In this document: piece after piece, positions 16,618-24,892 of the stretch
Layout: every line of letters begins with the position of its first letter
Numbering within the stretch: position 1 is the first letter of the stretch
Source: Bacillota bacterium
GTDB lineage: Bacteria; Bacillota; Clostridia; Acetivibrionales; JAFADI01
Direction: 5' to 3'
Assembly: GCA_023424965.1 (NCBI GenBank)
Contig: JAFADI010000007.1
Coordinates: forward strand, 1 to 64,000
Length of the DNA: 64,000 nt
Program-made: the position numbers and the translations under genes
The notes under the pieces: generated by a model
The model's input: only the letters and a program-made list of their open reading frames with translations
Database searches by the model: none
What the model was told of the DNA's origin: nothing

Positions 16618-16962
16618 ATGAGTGATTGCATATTCTGCAAGATAATTGACAAACAGATACCCGCGGCGGCCGTATACGAGGATGAGCGGGTATTGGCGTT
16701 TAACGACATCAGTCCCGTTGCACCCGTACATGTTTTGATCGTGCCCAAAAAGCATATAGAAAGCGTAAAAGATATGGAACCGGGAGATGAAGCCTATATT
16801 GCCGACATACACGTTGCCGCAAAAAAAATTGCGGAAAAGCTGGGTGTGGCGGAGACGGGTTTCAGACTTATAAACAATTGCGGAAAAGGCGCCGGCCAAA
16901 CCGTATTCCATCTACATTACCATTTAATTGCCGGGACGGAATTGGGAGCAAAACTTATATAA
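16618..16962 (+). CDS. HIT family (HinT-like) nucleotide-binding hydrolase
   Basis: 114 residues from the ATG at 16618 (seven bases after GAGGAGG; ATG 16612 is too close). The N-terminal CIFCKIIDKQIPA and the C-terminal HIT triad HLHYHLI are clear. HinT proteins hydrolyse purine phosphoramidates, including aminoacyl-adenylates made by tRNA synthetases, which fits a position directly after alaS. Cytosolic homodimer expected. Confidence 0.95.
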   Translation: MSDCIFCKIIDKQIPAAAVYEDERVLAFNDISPVAPVHVLIVPKKHIESVKDMEPGDEAYIADIHVAAKKIAEKLGVAETGFRLINNCGKGAGQTVFHLHYHLIAGTELGAKLI

Positions 16963-17009
16963 ATCCCGTAAAAATATAGCGCAAAGCCCTTTGAGAAGTC
17001 AAAATAATG

Positions 17010-17039
17010 TTGACTTTAATTTGAAAATTAATATATAAT
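17010..17039 (+). promoter_or_regulatory. Sigma-A promoter of rpsU
   Basis: TTGACT at 17010-17015, 18-bp spacer, TATAAT at 17034-17039. Transcription would start near 17046, about 93 bases before rpsU. Confidence 0.85.
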
Positions 17040-17138
17040 ATAGTGTGTGCTGTATTTAGCTTGGTTCCCACAAATATACAGAGAAGGAAATGTAGATTAT
17101 TCCCGGCACAATTGTTACCATCGGAGGGAGGGAAATAC

Positions 17139-17315
17139 ATGTCTGAAATCAGGGTAAAAGAGAATGAGTCTCTTGATAGTGCTCTGAAGAGGTTCAAAAG
17201 GCAGTGCGCAAAAGCAGGCGTTTTGGCTGAAGTAAGAAAGCGTGAGCACTACGAGAAACCGAGTGTAAGAAGGAAGAAGAAGTCTGAAGCTGCTAGAAAA
17301 AGGAAGTTTAAATAA
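17139..17315 (+). CDS. rpsU: 30S ribosomal protein bS21
   Basis: 58 residues from the ATG at 17139, with GGAGGGAGGG upstream. The sequence SEIRVKENESLDSALKRFKR followed by a very basic tail (RRKKKSEAARKRKFK) is typical bS21. It sits near the platform of the small subunit and helps mRNA engagement. The YqeY-like gene follows 18 bp later, an arrangement common in Firmicutes. Confidence 0.97.
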   Translation: MSEIRVKENESLDSALKRFKRQCAKAGVLAEVRKREHYEKPSVRRKKKSEAARKRKFK

Positions 17316-17333
17316 TCAGGGAGGCCTTTGATT

Positions 17334-17777
17334 ATGTCCCTTAAGGAAAGACTGCTGGAAGACATGAAAGTTGCTATGAGGGATAAGGACGTTATCAAGA
17401 AGAATACTGTTCAAATGGCCAGATCTGCAGTGCTTCAGGTGGAAAAAGACAATAAAGTCACCCTTGACGATGATGGTATAATCGAAATAATTGCCAAGGA
17501 AGTAAAAAAGCGTAAGGAATCGCTGCCTGAGTATGAAAAAAGCGGAAGGCAGGACCTGATAGATAATCTAGGTGCAGAAATAAAGGTTTTAATGCAGTAT
17601 CTCCCCCAGCAACTTACAGAGGAAGAGCTTGAAGAGATTGTAAAATCGGCCATACAGGAAACCGGCGCAAGCTCGAAAAGAGATATGGGAAAAATTATGC
17701 AGGCGGTGATGCCCCGTATCAAGGGCAGGGCCGACGGCAAGATGGTCAACCAGATAGCAAGCAAGTATTTGAATTAA
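17334..17777 (+). CDS. GatB/YqeY domain protein
   Basis: 147 residues from the ATG at 17334, nine bases after GGGAGG. The whole protein is one YqeY domain (SLKERLLEDMKVAMRDKDVI, KKRKESLPEYEKSGRQDL, GKIMQAVMPRIKGRADGKMV). The same fold forms the tRNA-binding tail of GatB, and free-standing YqeY may bind tRNA. Operon partner of rpsU. It ends at a terminator that begins within its stop region. Confidence 0.93.
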   Translation: MSLKERLLEDMKVAMRDKDVIKKNTVQMARSAVLQVEKDNKVTLDDDGIIEIIAKEVKKRKESLPEYEKSGRQDLIDNLGAEIKVLMQYLPQQLTEEELEEIVKSAIQETGASSKRDMGKIMQAVMPRIKGRADGKMVNQIASKYLN

Positions 17778-17802
17778 AAGCTCGAGACATCGAGCTTTTT
17801 TC
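17776..17802 (+). terminator. Terminator of the rpsU-yqeY operon
   Basis: AAAAGCTCGA, loop GACA, TCGAGCTTTTTT. Perfect stem with a T tract. Confidence 0.93.
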
Positions 17803-17839
17803 ACGGCCTTCCGACCGGATTCACTCTGCGGAAGGACAG

Positions 17840-17896
17840 AAAAAAGTGCTGTTGCAAAACGAAGGGAGCAGGATCGTTTTGCAACAGCACTTTTTT
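17840..17896. terminator. Very long perfect hairpin between convergent ribosomal operons
   Basis: Two 23-base arms match without a mismatch (17840-17862 and 17874-17896) around an 11-base loop; the outer ends are six A and six T, so it can end transcription from either side. It is the middle of three stacked hairpins. Confidence 0.9.
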
Positions 17897-17920
17897 ATAA
17901 GGTATAAGTTTCTGGACATA

Positions 17921-17949
17921 AAAAAAACTCGACATAACCGAGTTTTTTA
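17921..17949. terminator. Terminator of rpsT
   Basis: AAAAAACTCG, a seven-base loop, CGAGTTTTTT. On the minus strand the stem is followed by eight T, so this fits rpsT best. A further imperfect GC-rich hairpin lies between it and the rpsT stop (about 17968-18016). Confidence 0.88.
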
Positions 17950-18019
17950 TTTTCATTGTGCAACAACAAGGTTCCCGGAACCCGCCCGCAATCTTTGATT
18001 GCGCTAGCGGGTGGGGTTC

Positions 18020-18283
18020 TTATTTATTTGCAGCGTTCAAAGCCTTAGCTAACTTGGATTTTCTTCTCGCAGCGGTATTTTTATGGAGTATGTTCTTCGA
18101 TGCTGCTTTGTCGATTGTCGAAGCTGCTCTTTTAAGGATTTCAAGGGATAAGGAATCTTTATTTTCAATCGCTTCTTTAGCCTTCTTTATCGTAGTCTTA
18201 AGAGCCGATTTTCTCATTACGTTGTTTAAGGTTTTAACCTTTGATACCTTTACCCTTTTTATAGCAGACTTTATGTTTGGCAA
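18020..18283 (-). CDS. rpsT: 30S ribosomal protein bS20
   Basis: 87 residues, the usual length, if started at the TTG at 18283, which has AGGAGGTGAAAGA just upstream. The upstream extension to 18328 has no ribosome site and is unlike bS20. The mature start PNIKSAIKRVKVSKVK and the helical end (SKLAKALNAANK) are typical. bS20 binds 16S rRNA early in assembly. E. coli rpsT also begins with UUG, which takes part in its autoregulation; a similar control here is an inference. Confidence 0.96.
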   Translation of the reverse strand: MPNIKSAIKRVKVSKVKTLNNVMRKSALKTTIKKAKEAIENKDSLSLEILKRAASTIDKAASKNILHKNTAARRKSKLAKALNAANK

Positions 18284-18318
18284 ATCTTTCACCTCCTGCG
18301 AGTTAGTCAACATCAGAT

Positions 18319-18347
18319 ATTTTACCATGAAAGAATTTAAAATGCAA
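18319..18347 (-). promoter_or_regulatory. Promoter of rpsT
   Basis: On the minus strand, TTGCAT (18347-18342), 17-bp spacer, TAAAAT (18324-18319). It gives a leader of about 30 bases. Confidence 0.78.
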
Positions 18348-18440
18348 GGATTATGTAGGCTTGAATTAAAAAAAGTTTATGTGGAAGAATAAGTCTGAAG
18401 TGAAGCCGGATATATTTTATGGATCGAGGAAAGGATTGAG

Positions 18441-19445
18441 ATGATGCTGAACAATAACATACGCACGGATTTGGCCCTTGAAGCCCAGGAACTGTTCAGG
18501 CAGCAGGCCATGAACGAAAGAATGGAGGAAAAAGGCGAGCCCCCCGGAGTGGAAGTGGAGAATGCAGGGGATGAGGAAATAAAAATAACAAGGGTGAGGG
18601 TCACTTCGCCGACGGGAGAGGCCTCCATCGGCAAGCCCATGGGCAACTATATCACCCTGGAGATACCGCGGCTGCGGGAGAACGACCAGAGCCTCTATGA
18701 AAACACCTGTAAGGCTATGGCGAAAGAGCTGGCGGGCATTTTGAAGCTGGGCGAGAAGTCCACGGTGCTTGTGGTGGGCCTGGGCAACTGGAATATCACC
18801 CCTGATGCGCTGGGGCCCAAGGTTATCTCCAGTATGATGATTACACGCCATCTGCTGCAGTATGTGCCGGAAGAGGTGGATGAAGGCGTAAGGCCGGTAT
18901 GTGCCATTGCTCCCGGTGTTCTGGGCATTACAGGCATAGAGACGGGGGAAATCGTAAAAGGAATCGTGGATAAGGTAAAACCTGACGCCATCATTGCCAT
19001 TGACGCCTTGGCCTCCAGGAAAATGGAAAGGGTGAGCACCACCATCCAGCTTGCGGATACAGGCATTGCTCCAGGGTCCGGCGTGGGCAACAAGCGGATG
19101 GAATTGTCAAAGGCCACGCTGGGAATACCTGTGATTGCCATTGGCGTGCCTACGGTTGTGGATGCCGCCACCATGGCAAACGACACCATCGATCTTGTGA
19201 TGGACAGCCTGATAAAGGAAACCACCCAGGGAACGGAATTCTACAACATGCTGAAAAATATCGACAGGGACGAGAAGCAGCAGCTGATACAGCAGGTCCT
19301 CAACCCCTATATAGGCAACCTTATTGTGACACCCAAGGAGATCGACAACATCATTGAAAAGATCTCCAAGGTGATTGCCAATGGACTGAATATAGCGCTG
19401 CATCAAGGGATAACCCTCCAGGATGTAAACCGGTATGTAAATTAA
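18441..19445 (+). CDS. gpr: Spore germination protease GPR
   Basis: 334 residues. An N-terminal propeptide with IRTDLALEAQEL is followed by the core (VGLGNWNITPDALGPKV, IAIDALASRKMERVSTTIQL, DTGIAPGSGVGNKR) of the A25 peptidase family. GPR is made as an inactive zymogen in the forespore and degrades small acid-soluble spore proteins at germination. Its presence shows that the organism can form spores. It is divergent from rpsT, as in many Clostridia and Bacilli, and ends at a terminator. Confidence 0.97.
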   Translation: MMLNNNIRTDLALEAQELFRQQAMNERMEEKGEPPGVEVENAGDEEIKITRVRVTSPTGEASIGKPMGNYITLEIPRLRENDQSLYENTCKAMAKELAGILKLGEKSTVLVVGLGNWNITPDALGPKVISSMMITRHLLQYVPEEVDEGVRPVCAIAPGVLGITGIETGEIVKGIVDKVKPDAIIAIDALASRKMERVSTTIQLADTGIAPGSGVGNKRMELSKATLGIPVIAIGVPTVVDAATMANDTIDLVMDSLIKETTQGTEFYNMLKNIDRDEKQQLIQQVLNPYIGNLIVTPKEIDNIIEKISKVIANGLNIALHQGITLQDVNRYVN

Positions 19446-19453
19446 ATAACAGA

Positions 19454-19487
19454 AATAAAGGAGGGAAAACCCTTCCTTTTTTTTTGC
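19454..19487 (+). terminator. Terminator of gpr
   Basis: AAAGGAGGG, loop AAAA, CCCTTCCTTT with one bulge, followed by a long T run. Confidence 0.8.
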
Positions 19488-19579
19488 CTGGATTGTATAA
19501 TTTTATGTATGCGCGGTATGGATTGGCAGCGGAACGGGGCCGGGACTATTGCCGCGAAATACTTTTTTGGTGGTCTATA

Positions 19580-20281
19580 ATGAAACAGATGGGTCGGTAT
19601 ATTCTCATTTTAGTTGCCGTCATGGTACTGTGGAACAGCGTTGTCATAAAGCCTCTCAAAATATTTACCGTTTTCCTGCATGAGCTTGGGCATGCGGCCA
19701 TGGCAGCTATTTTTGGCTATGGCATCGACGGGATAAAGATATTTTTGAACGAAAGCGGATATACCCTTGCAAAATCCAAGGGCTGGTTTTCAGACTTTAT
19801 GATCGCCAGCGGCGGATATCTGGGAAGTATTGCCTTTGCACTGCTGATCTTATATCTGAAGAAAACGGCCTTTAAAAAATACCTGCTGGGTACAATCGCA
19901 ATCATTTTTCTGGTGGTATCCATCCGATTTGCAGGCTTAATATCTTTTACCTTGCTGTATTCGGTGTTTTTTGCGGTTGCCGTGCTCTTTCTCTACATGC
20001 TGCAGAATGAAAAACTCAATGACTGGATCATCGACATTATCGGCATATCCAGTGTAGCCTATGCCATTTACGATACCTTTGTGGATACCATCTTGCTTCA
20101 GATAAATTTACGGCTCCACCTTATAAACGGCTGGGGAGGCAAACAGCCGATGACCGATGCGGTGAGGCTGGAGCAGCTTACCCATATACCTTCGGTAATA
20201 TGGGGGATTATATGGTTGTGCATCGCTTTGTTCGCTGTCTATTCATTGTTGTTGAAGTCTCAATCAAAGGCCAGGAGATAG
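19580..20281 (+). CDS. M50B-like membrane zinc metallopeptidase
   Basis: 233 residues from the ATG at 19580; the longer frame back to 19484 runs into the gpr terminator. HELGHA near residue 35, within or next to the first membrane helices, is the zinc-binding motif of M50 site-2-type proteases, and about six hydrophobic segments follow. The family (Peptidase_M50B) is widespread in Firmicutes and actinobacteria without a known substrate. It lies between gpr and ligA, 55 bp from the latter; the GGTGG ribosome site is weak. Confidence 0.8.
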   Translation: MKQMGRYILILVAVMVLWNSVVIKPLKIFTVFLHELGHAAMAAIFGYGIDGIKIFLNESGYTLAKSKGWFSDFMIASGGYLGSIAFALLILYLKKTAFKKYLLGTIAIIFLVVSIRFAGLISFTLLYSVFFAVAVLFLYMLQNEKLNDWIIDIIGISSVAYAIYDTFVDTILLQINLRLHLINGWGGKQPMTDAVRLEQLTHIPSVIWGIIWLCIALFAVYSLLLKSQSKARR

Positions 20282-20336
20282 GCCGGGAGGATAAAAATCA
20301 GCCTGGAGGGGCATAGAGAAAGGTATGGGAGTTTGT

Positions 20337-22334
20337 ATGCCGGTAAACATTGAAACCAGAATAAACGAATTACGGGAAATTTTAAACTATCACGCACACA
20401 AATACTATGTGGAGGACAACCCGGAGATAAGTGATTTTGAATACGATATGCTTTACAGGGAACTGGAGGATCTTGAAAAAGAGAGGCCGGACCTTGTGAC
20501 TGCCGATTCTCCCACCCAGAGAGTGGGGGGGAAGCCTCTGGAGGGCTTTGAGAAGGTGCAGCATGCCGTACAGATGCAGAGCCTCCAGGATGTTTTCAAT
20601 GAAGCGGAGCTGCTTGCCTTCGACCAGCGGGTCCGGGATGCAGTGGGGGACAAGCTTGAATATGTCGTAGAGAAAAAAATAGACGGTTTGTCTGTTGCGC
20701 TGGTTTATGAGAACGGAAGGTTTGTACGGGGAGCCACAAGGGGTGACGGCCTGGTGGGTGAAGACGTAACCCTGAATCTCAAAACCATAAAGTCCATTCC
20801 CATGGTCTTAAAAGAAAATATCCCGCTGATTGAGGTCAGAGGAGAGGTTTTTATTTCAAGGAAGGACTTCATGAAGATGAACGAAGAGCAGGAGGCCCTG
20901 GGAGAAGCCATGTTTGCCAATCCCAGAAATGCTGCCGCCGGTTCCTTGCGGCAGTTGGACCCTAAAATAACCTCGGGAAGAAAGCTGGATATCTTTGTTT
21001 TCAACATACAGCGGATTGAGGGCAAAGTCCTGCAAAGCCACTCGGAAACACTGGAATATCTCAAGCTCCTGGGCTTTAAAGTGAGCCCGGGCTACAGGGT
21101 TTTTGACAGCATCGGACAGGTGATGGATGAGATAAACAGCATTGCCGACCAGCGTGGGGAGCTGCCTTTTGAGATCGACGGAGCGGTGGTCAAGGTCAAT
21201 TCCCTGAGACAGAGGGAGATTCTGGGAAATACCACCAAAACACCGAGATGGGCCGCCGCATACAAATATCCTGCGGAGAAAAAACAGACGGTAATAAAGG
21301 ACATATGGGTCAATGTGGGAAGAACGGGGGTTTTAACTCCCAATGCGGTACTGGAGCCGGTGAGGCTGGCCGGAACGACGGTGAGCAAGGCTACCCTGCA
21401 TAACATGGATTATATAAGGGATAAGGACATCCGGATCGGGGATACGGTTGTAGTCCAGAAGGCCGGAGACATCATCCCCGAGGTCCTTGAAGTGGTCTTT
21501 GAGAAAAGGACGGGCGTAGAAAAGGAATTTGTCATGCCTGAGGATTGCCCGGAATGCGGTTCAAAGGTGATCAGGGAAGAAGGGGAGGCAGCCTACAGGT
21601 GCACGGGAATCGAATGTCCTGCGCAGCTTTTCCGGAGCATTGTGCATTTTGCTTCCAGGGATGCCATGAATATCGACGGTCTGGGTCCCGCCATCATAGA
21701 GACACTCCTGGAAAAGGGCTTTATAAAGGAAATATCCGATCTTTACTACCTTTACCTGCGGCAGGAGGAATTGGTCAAGATCGACAGGATGGGCAAGAAG
21801 TCCACGGAGAACCTGTTGAATTCCATCGAGAAATCCAAGGGGAACAATATCGACAGGCTGATTTTCGGTTTCGGGATCAGGCATATCGGTCTCAGGGCGG
21901 CACAGCTTCTGAGCGAGAATTTTGAGTCTGTCGACGCTTTAATGGAGGTTTGTCCGGAGGAGGTTGTCAATATACCCGAGTTCGGTGAAATCATGGCAAA
22001 AAGCGTTGTGGCGTTTTTCAGGCATGAGCAGACCCGGGACACGGTGGAAAAATTGAGGAAGGCGGGAGTGAACCTCAAAAGCTCCGGCAAGAAGCAGCTC
22101 AAGGATTCCCGGTTTGAAGGACTCACCTTTGTACTTACGGGCACTTTGCCCACCTACGGAAGAAATGAAGCAGGCAGCATCATCCAGAGCTTCGGAGGCA
22201 AAACCTCAGGCAGTGTGTCAAAAAAGACGGATTATGTGCTGGCGGGGGAAGATGCGGGCAGCAAGCTGGAAAAGGCTGTGCAGCTGGGTGTGAAGGTGAT
22301 CAGCGAAGAGGAATTTGTGGAGATGATCAAGTGA
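20337..22334 (+). CDS. ligA: NAD-dependent DNA ligase
   Basis: 665 residues from the ATG at 20337, with GGGAG five bases before it; ATG 20325 is an alternative. The Ia domain (EISDFEYDMLYREL) leads to the adenylation domain, with catalytic Lys114 in EKKIDGLS. The OB fold, a four-Cys zinc finger (CPECGSK and CTGIECP), helix-hairpin-helix repeats and a C-terminal BRCT domain (FVLTGTLPTYGRNEA) follow. It seals nicks using NAD+ in replication and repair. A recurring hairpin terminator follows 24 bp after the stop. Confidence 0.98.
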   Translation: MPVNIETRINELREILNYHAHKYYVEDNPEISDFEYDMLYRELEDLEKERPDLVTADSPTQRVGGKPLEGFEKVQHAVQMQSLQDVFNEAELLAFDQRVRDAVGDKLEYVVEKKIDGLSVALVYENGRFVRGATRGDGLVGEDVTLNLKTIKSIPMVLKENIPLIEVRGEVFISRKDFMKMNEEQEALGEAMFANPRNAAAGSLRQLDPKITSGRKLDIFVFNIQRIEGKVLQSHSETLEYLKLLGFKVSPGYRVFDSIGQVMDEINSIADQRGELPFEIDGAVVKVNSLRQREILGNTTKTPRWAAAYKYPAEKKQTVIKDIWVNVGRTGVLTPNAVLEPVRLAGTTVSKATLHNMDYIRDKDIRIGDTVVVQKAGDIIPEVLEVVFEKRTGVEKEFVMPEDCPECGSKVIREEGEAAYRCTGIECPAQLFRSIVHFASRDAMNIDGLGPAIIETLLEKGFIKEISDLYYLYLRQEELVKIDRMGKKSTENLLNSIEKSKGNNIDRLIFGFGIRHIGLRAAQLLSENFESVDALMEVCPEEVVNIPEFGEIMAKSVVAFFRHEQTRDTVEKLRKAGVNLKSSGKKQLKDSRFEGLTFVLTGTLPTYGRNEAGSIIQSFGGKTSGSVSKKTDYVLAGEDAGSKLEKAVQLGVKVISEEEFVEMIK

Positions 22335-22358
22335 TCATATTTATACAGCATCATATAA

Positions 22359-22389
22359 GAAGCCGCTAGTTTAAATTAGCGGCTTCTTT
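22359..22389. terminator. Terminator of ligA, copy 2 of a recurring hairpin
   Basis: GAAGCCGCTAGTTT and AAATTAGCGGCTTC, then TTTG. Compared with 3689-3722 the stem differs by one compensated pair (CTA/TAG against CCA/TGG), while the loop and flanks are kept. Confidence 0.85.
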
Positions 22390-22398
22390 GTGTGGATT

Positions 22399-23097
22399 TT
22401 ATTTGACATAATGCTCTATTACCCACAAAACACCGACGATGAGGGGCTGGTGAATGACATACAGCAGCAGGGTGTGCTGTCCCATAAAACTGATGGGGTT
22501 GGACGGCAGACTGAAGTTGAAGAGACTCTCCTTTTTGCTGTAGAGGGTTTTACCCAGGACGATGCCGTACAGGAAAAGACCCAGCCAGGGAATGAGGGAG
22601 TAGTAGTCGGAGGATGTGAAACCGGGACTGGTAACTCCGAAGGGAAAGAGGTAGTCAAAGGACACATTGAGCCTGGAGGTCCACTGTCCCAGTGCGATGA
22701 TCAGCGTGCCGAGAACCAGAAGCAGGGAATTGGGAAGTCTGGAAAACAGCGGATAAAGCAGCATGGCGGCAGCGAAAAAATGGATGATTCCGAACTTGAT
22801 CACAAATTCAGGATTATAGAGGTAGCTGAACAAGGAAACCAGAAGAGCTACCCCAAGCAGCTTCAGACCCCTTTTTACATTGCTCCGGCTCAAGGAGCAG
22901 CTTATGCCGGAGATGAGGATGAACAGCGTGACGGACGCTTTCCCGATGTAGAAGTTCAAGCCTTTGCCGTACACCACATCATAGCCGAAAAACTCTTTCA
23001 TATCATAAACCAGGTGAAAATATACCATGAAGAAAAGTGCAATGCCTCTGAAAAAGTCCAGTTCCCATATTCTTCTTTTTACTTTAGCTTGATCCAT
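22399..23097 (-). CDS. DUF1624 / heparan-alpha-glucosaminide N-acetyltransferase-like membrane protein
   Basis: 232 residues and about seven membrane helices. The N-terminal motif RRIWELDFFRGIALFFMVY plus HLVYD is the signature of DUF1624, with a conserved Arg and Asp in the first helix, and GISCSLSR and HQPLIVG segments follow. Members are related to lysosomal HGSNAT and to acyltransferases that modify surface sugars. Substrate unknown. The EamA gene ends 15 bp upstream, so the two are co-transcribed. Confidence 0.82.
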   Translation of the reverse strand: MDQAKVKRRIWELDFFRGIALFFMVYFHLVYDMKEFFGYDVVYGKGLNFYIGKASVTLFILISGISCSLSRSNVKRGLKLLGVALLVSLFSYLYNPEFVIKFGIIHFFAAAMLLYPLFSRLPNSLLLVLGTLIIALGQWTSRLNVSFDYLFPFGVTSPGFTSSDYYSLIPWLGLFLYGIVLGKTLYSKKESLFNFSLPSNPISFMGQHTLLLYVIHQPLIVGVLWVIEHYVK

Positions 23098-23112
23098 AAC
23101 ATACCTCCAATT

Positions 23113-24018
23113 TTAACCTACGACGTTTTTACTGCGGCTTAACACATAAAGAGGGGCAATGATGAGGGACATCCCTATGATTTGAAAAAGGGTCACCCGC
23201 TCCCCAAGAATCAAAAAGCTTGCAACAACGGATACCACCGGTATCAGGTTGAGGAACGCGGCTGAGAGGGTCGCGCCAAGCCTTTTGGCCGCATAGATGT
23301 AAAAGATATAAGCCCCTGCGGAACAAAAGATCCCCAGATAGATCAGGTTCAAAAAGGCAGTGAAGGAAATTTTCTGCCAGTATCTGATTTCCGGTATGAT
23401 AAAGGGAATAAACAAAAACACGCTTGCAATGGTCTGATAGGTGGTGATAATGATTCCAGAGTAATCTTCGCTTAAGCTCCTGCTCTGAATGGTGTAGATG
23501 ACCCAGCATACCATGGCGCCGATGACCAGCATGTTGCCCAGGAAGGTGGAAGAGGAAAAATCCAGCCTGCCGTTTATACTGATGACAAAATACACGCCGA
23601 TGATGGAAAGAATGAGGCAAACAATCATCGTGGGCCTTATTTTAAGCTTGAAAAACAAGGCTTCCGACGCTAATGTGAAGATGGGCACCGAGGCAACAAT
23701 CATGGAGGCATTGGAGGCGGAAGTAAACTTCAAGCCCATGTTCTCAAAGAAAAAATACAGGACGATGCCGAAAAGTCCCGACAGGGCCAGCAACCGTATG
23801 TGATACCTGGGAACCTTTATAAAGGAGCCTTTGTAAAGCATGAAGGCTGTCAGAGGCACCAGTGCCACAAGCTGCCTGAAAAAGGCGATGGAGGATGGTG
23901 GAATTTCCAGCAGTAAAACCTTGGTGCTGATAAAAGACACGCCCCAAAAGATAACAGATAAAATAATGAACAATAAAGCCAGGTAATATTCTTTAGTTTT
24001 CTTAACAGACTTGTCCAA
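23113..24018 (-). CDS. EamA/DMT superfamily permease
   Basis: 301 residues if started at the TTG at 24018, five bases after GGAGG; the frame is open to 24045 but that part precedes the ribosome site. Ten hydrophobic helices form two EamA repeats (FWGVSFISTKVLLLEIPPS and FCSAGAYIFYIYAAKRLGA). The family exports amino acids, metabolites or drugs. Substrate unknown. Probable operon with the acyltransferase-like gene downstream. Confidence 0.9.
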   Translation of the reverse strand: MDKSVKKTKEYYLALLFIILSVIFWGVSFISTKVLLLEIPPSSIAFFRQLVALVPLTAFMLYKGSFIKVPRYHIRLLALSGLFGIVLYFFFENMGLKFTSASNASMIVASVPIFTLASEALFFKLKIRPTMIVCLILSIIGVYFVISINGRLDFSSSTFLGNMLVIGAMVCWVIYTIQSRSLSEDYSGIIITTYQTIASVFLFIPFIIPEIRYWQKISFTAFLNLIYLGIFCSAGAYIFYIYAAKRLGATLSAAFLNLIPVVSVVASFLILGERVTLFQIIGMSLIIAPLYVLSRSKNVVG

Positions 24019-24173
24019 TTCGACCTCCGTGAAAGACTTAATCAAAGCTCCGCAAATGGCCTAAAAACAGGGCAACCGGTCTCATCCGGCTGCCCTTATA
24101 AAATTCTGAAAACCCATATAAATGCGTATAGGAATCTACTGGTTTAAATTATATAAGTTACAATACCGCAATT

Positions 24174-24803
24174 TCATTCGTTCTTGATTACGGATACCAC
24201 CTTGAAGCCTTCCTTCTTCAATGCGTCAAGGATAACATCCACATTAAGGGTGTTGACCCTGATAATGAGTTCATTTCTGAACATTGCCAGGTGAGTTATG
24301 TTTATGTCATAGCCGGCGATGACTCCCGCTACTTTGGCTAAAACTCCGGGTTTGTCTTCTTCAATCTCAACGGCGATTCTGCTTCCGATATCTTTGAAGC
24401 CCATGATTTCAACGAAAGAATCAAAAATATCCGTTTCAGTGATGATTCCAACCAGCTTTTCCCCATCCAGGACAGGGAGACCGCCGATATCATGCTCTCT
24501 CATTTTCAGCGCCGCTTCCTCCAGCAAGCTGCCCGGAGAAACAGTGACGGGAGTTTTGGTCATAATTGATTCAATCCTGGTCTTTGAAAGGAGGTAACTA
24601 ATTTCAAAGATGCTCAAGGATGTGGCAGTGGACGGGGATACTTCCAGAAGTTTCCTCTCGGTGATAATGCCCACCAGTTTACCGTTTTTGACTACCGGAA
24701 CCCTTCGGATGCCTTTACTTCTCATCAATTCCAGGGTCTCTGCGATTGTAGCTTCAGGAGCTACGGTGTAAGGGTTTGCTGTCATACGGCTTCTTACATA
24801 CAT
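24174..24803 (-). CDS. Tandem CBS domain plus ACT domain protein (AcuB-like)
   Basis: 209 residues. Two CBS motifs at about 5-58 (MRSKGIRRVPVVKNGKLVGI) and 77-132 (MREHDIGGLPVLDGEKLVGI) bind adenosine nucleotides in related proteins. The C-terminal ACT domain (about 142-209, EEDKPGVLAKVAGVIAGYDI) normally binds amino acids. No catalytic domain is attached. It is the last gene after livKHMGF, 90 bp from livF, and has its own promoter at 24842. Sensing of branched-chain amino acids and energy charge is a reasonable inference, not shown. Confidence 0.88.
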   Translation of the reverse strand: MYVRSRMTANPYTVAPEATIAETLELMRSKGIRRVPVVKNGKLVGIITERKLLEVSPSTATSLSIFEISYLLSKTRIESIMTKTPVTVSPGSLLEEAALKMREHDIGGLPVLDGEKLVGIITETDIFDSFVEIMGFKDIGSRIAVEIEEDKPGVLAKVAGVIAGYDINITHLAMFRNELIIRVNTLNVDVILDALKKEGFKVVSVIKNE

Positions 24804-24841
24804 ATGAATACCTCCTCCGATTCAATTGAGAGTACAATAAA

Positions 24842-24871
24842 ATTATACCATCTTTACATACGATTAATCAA
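24842..24871 (-). promoter_or_regulatory. Promoter of the CBS-ACT gene
   Basis: On the minus strand, TTGATT (24871-24866), 18-bp spacer, TATAAT (24847-24842). It gives a leader of about 30 bases with GGAGGAGG before the ATG. Confidence 0.75.
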
Positions 24872-24892
24872 TTCAGGCGAATAATACCAGCC

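Noticed and set aside
22390..23142. Plus-strand frame of 250 codons over the DUF1624 gene
   Set aside because: Antisense to a clear membrane protein; the composition (Gln, Glu, Gly-rich) is a shadow of the hydrophobic gene.
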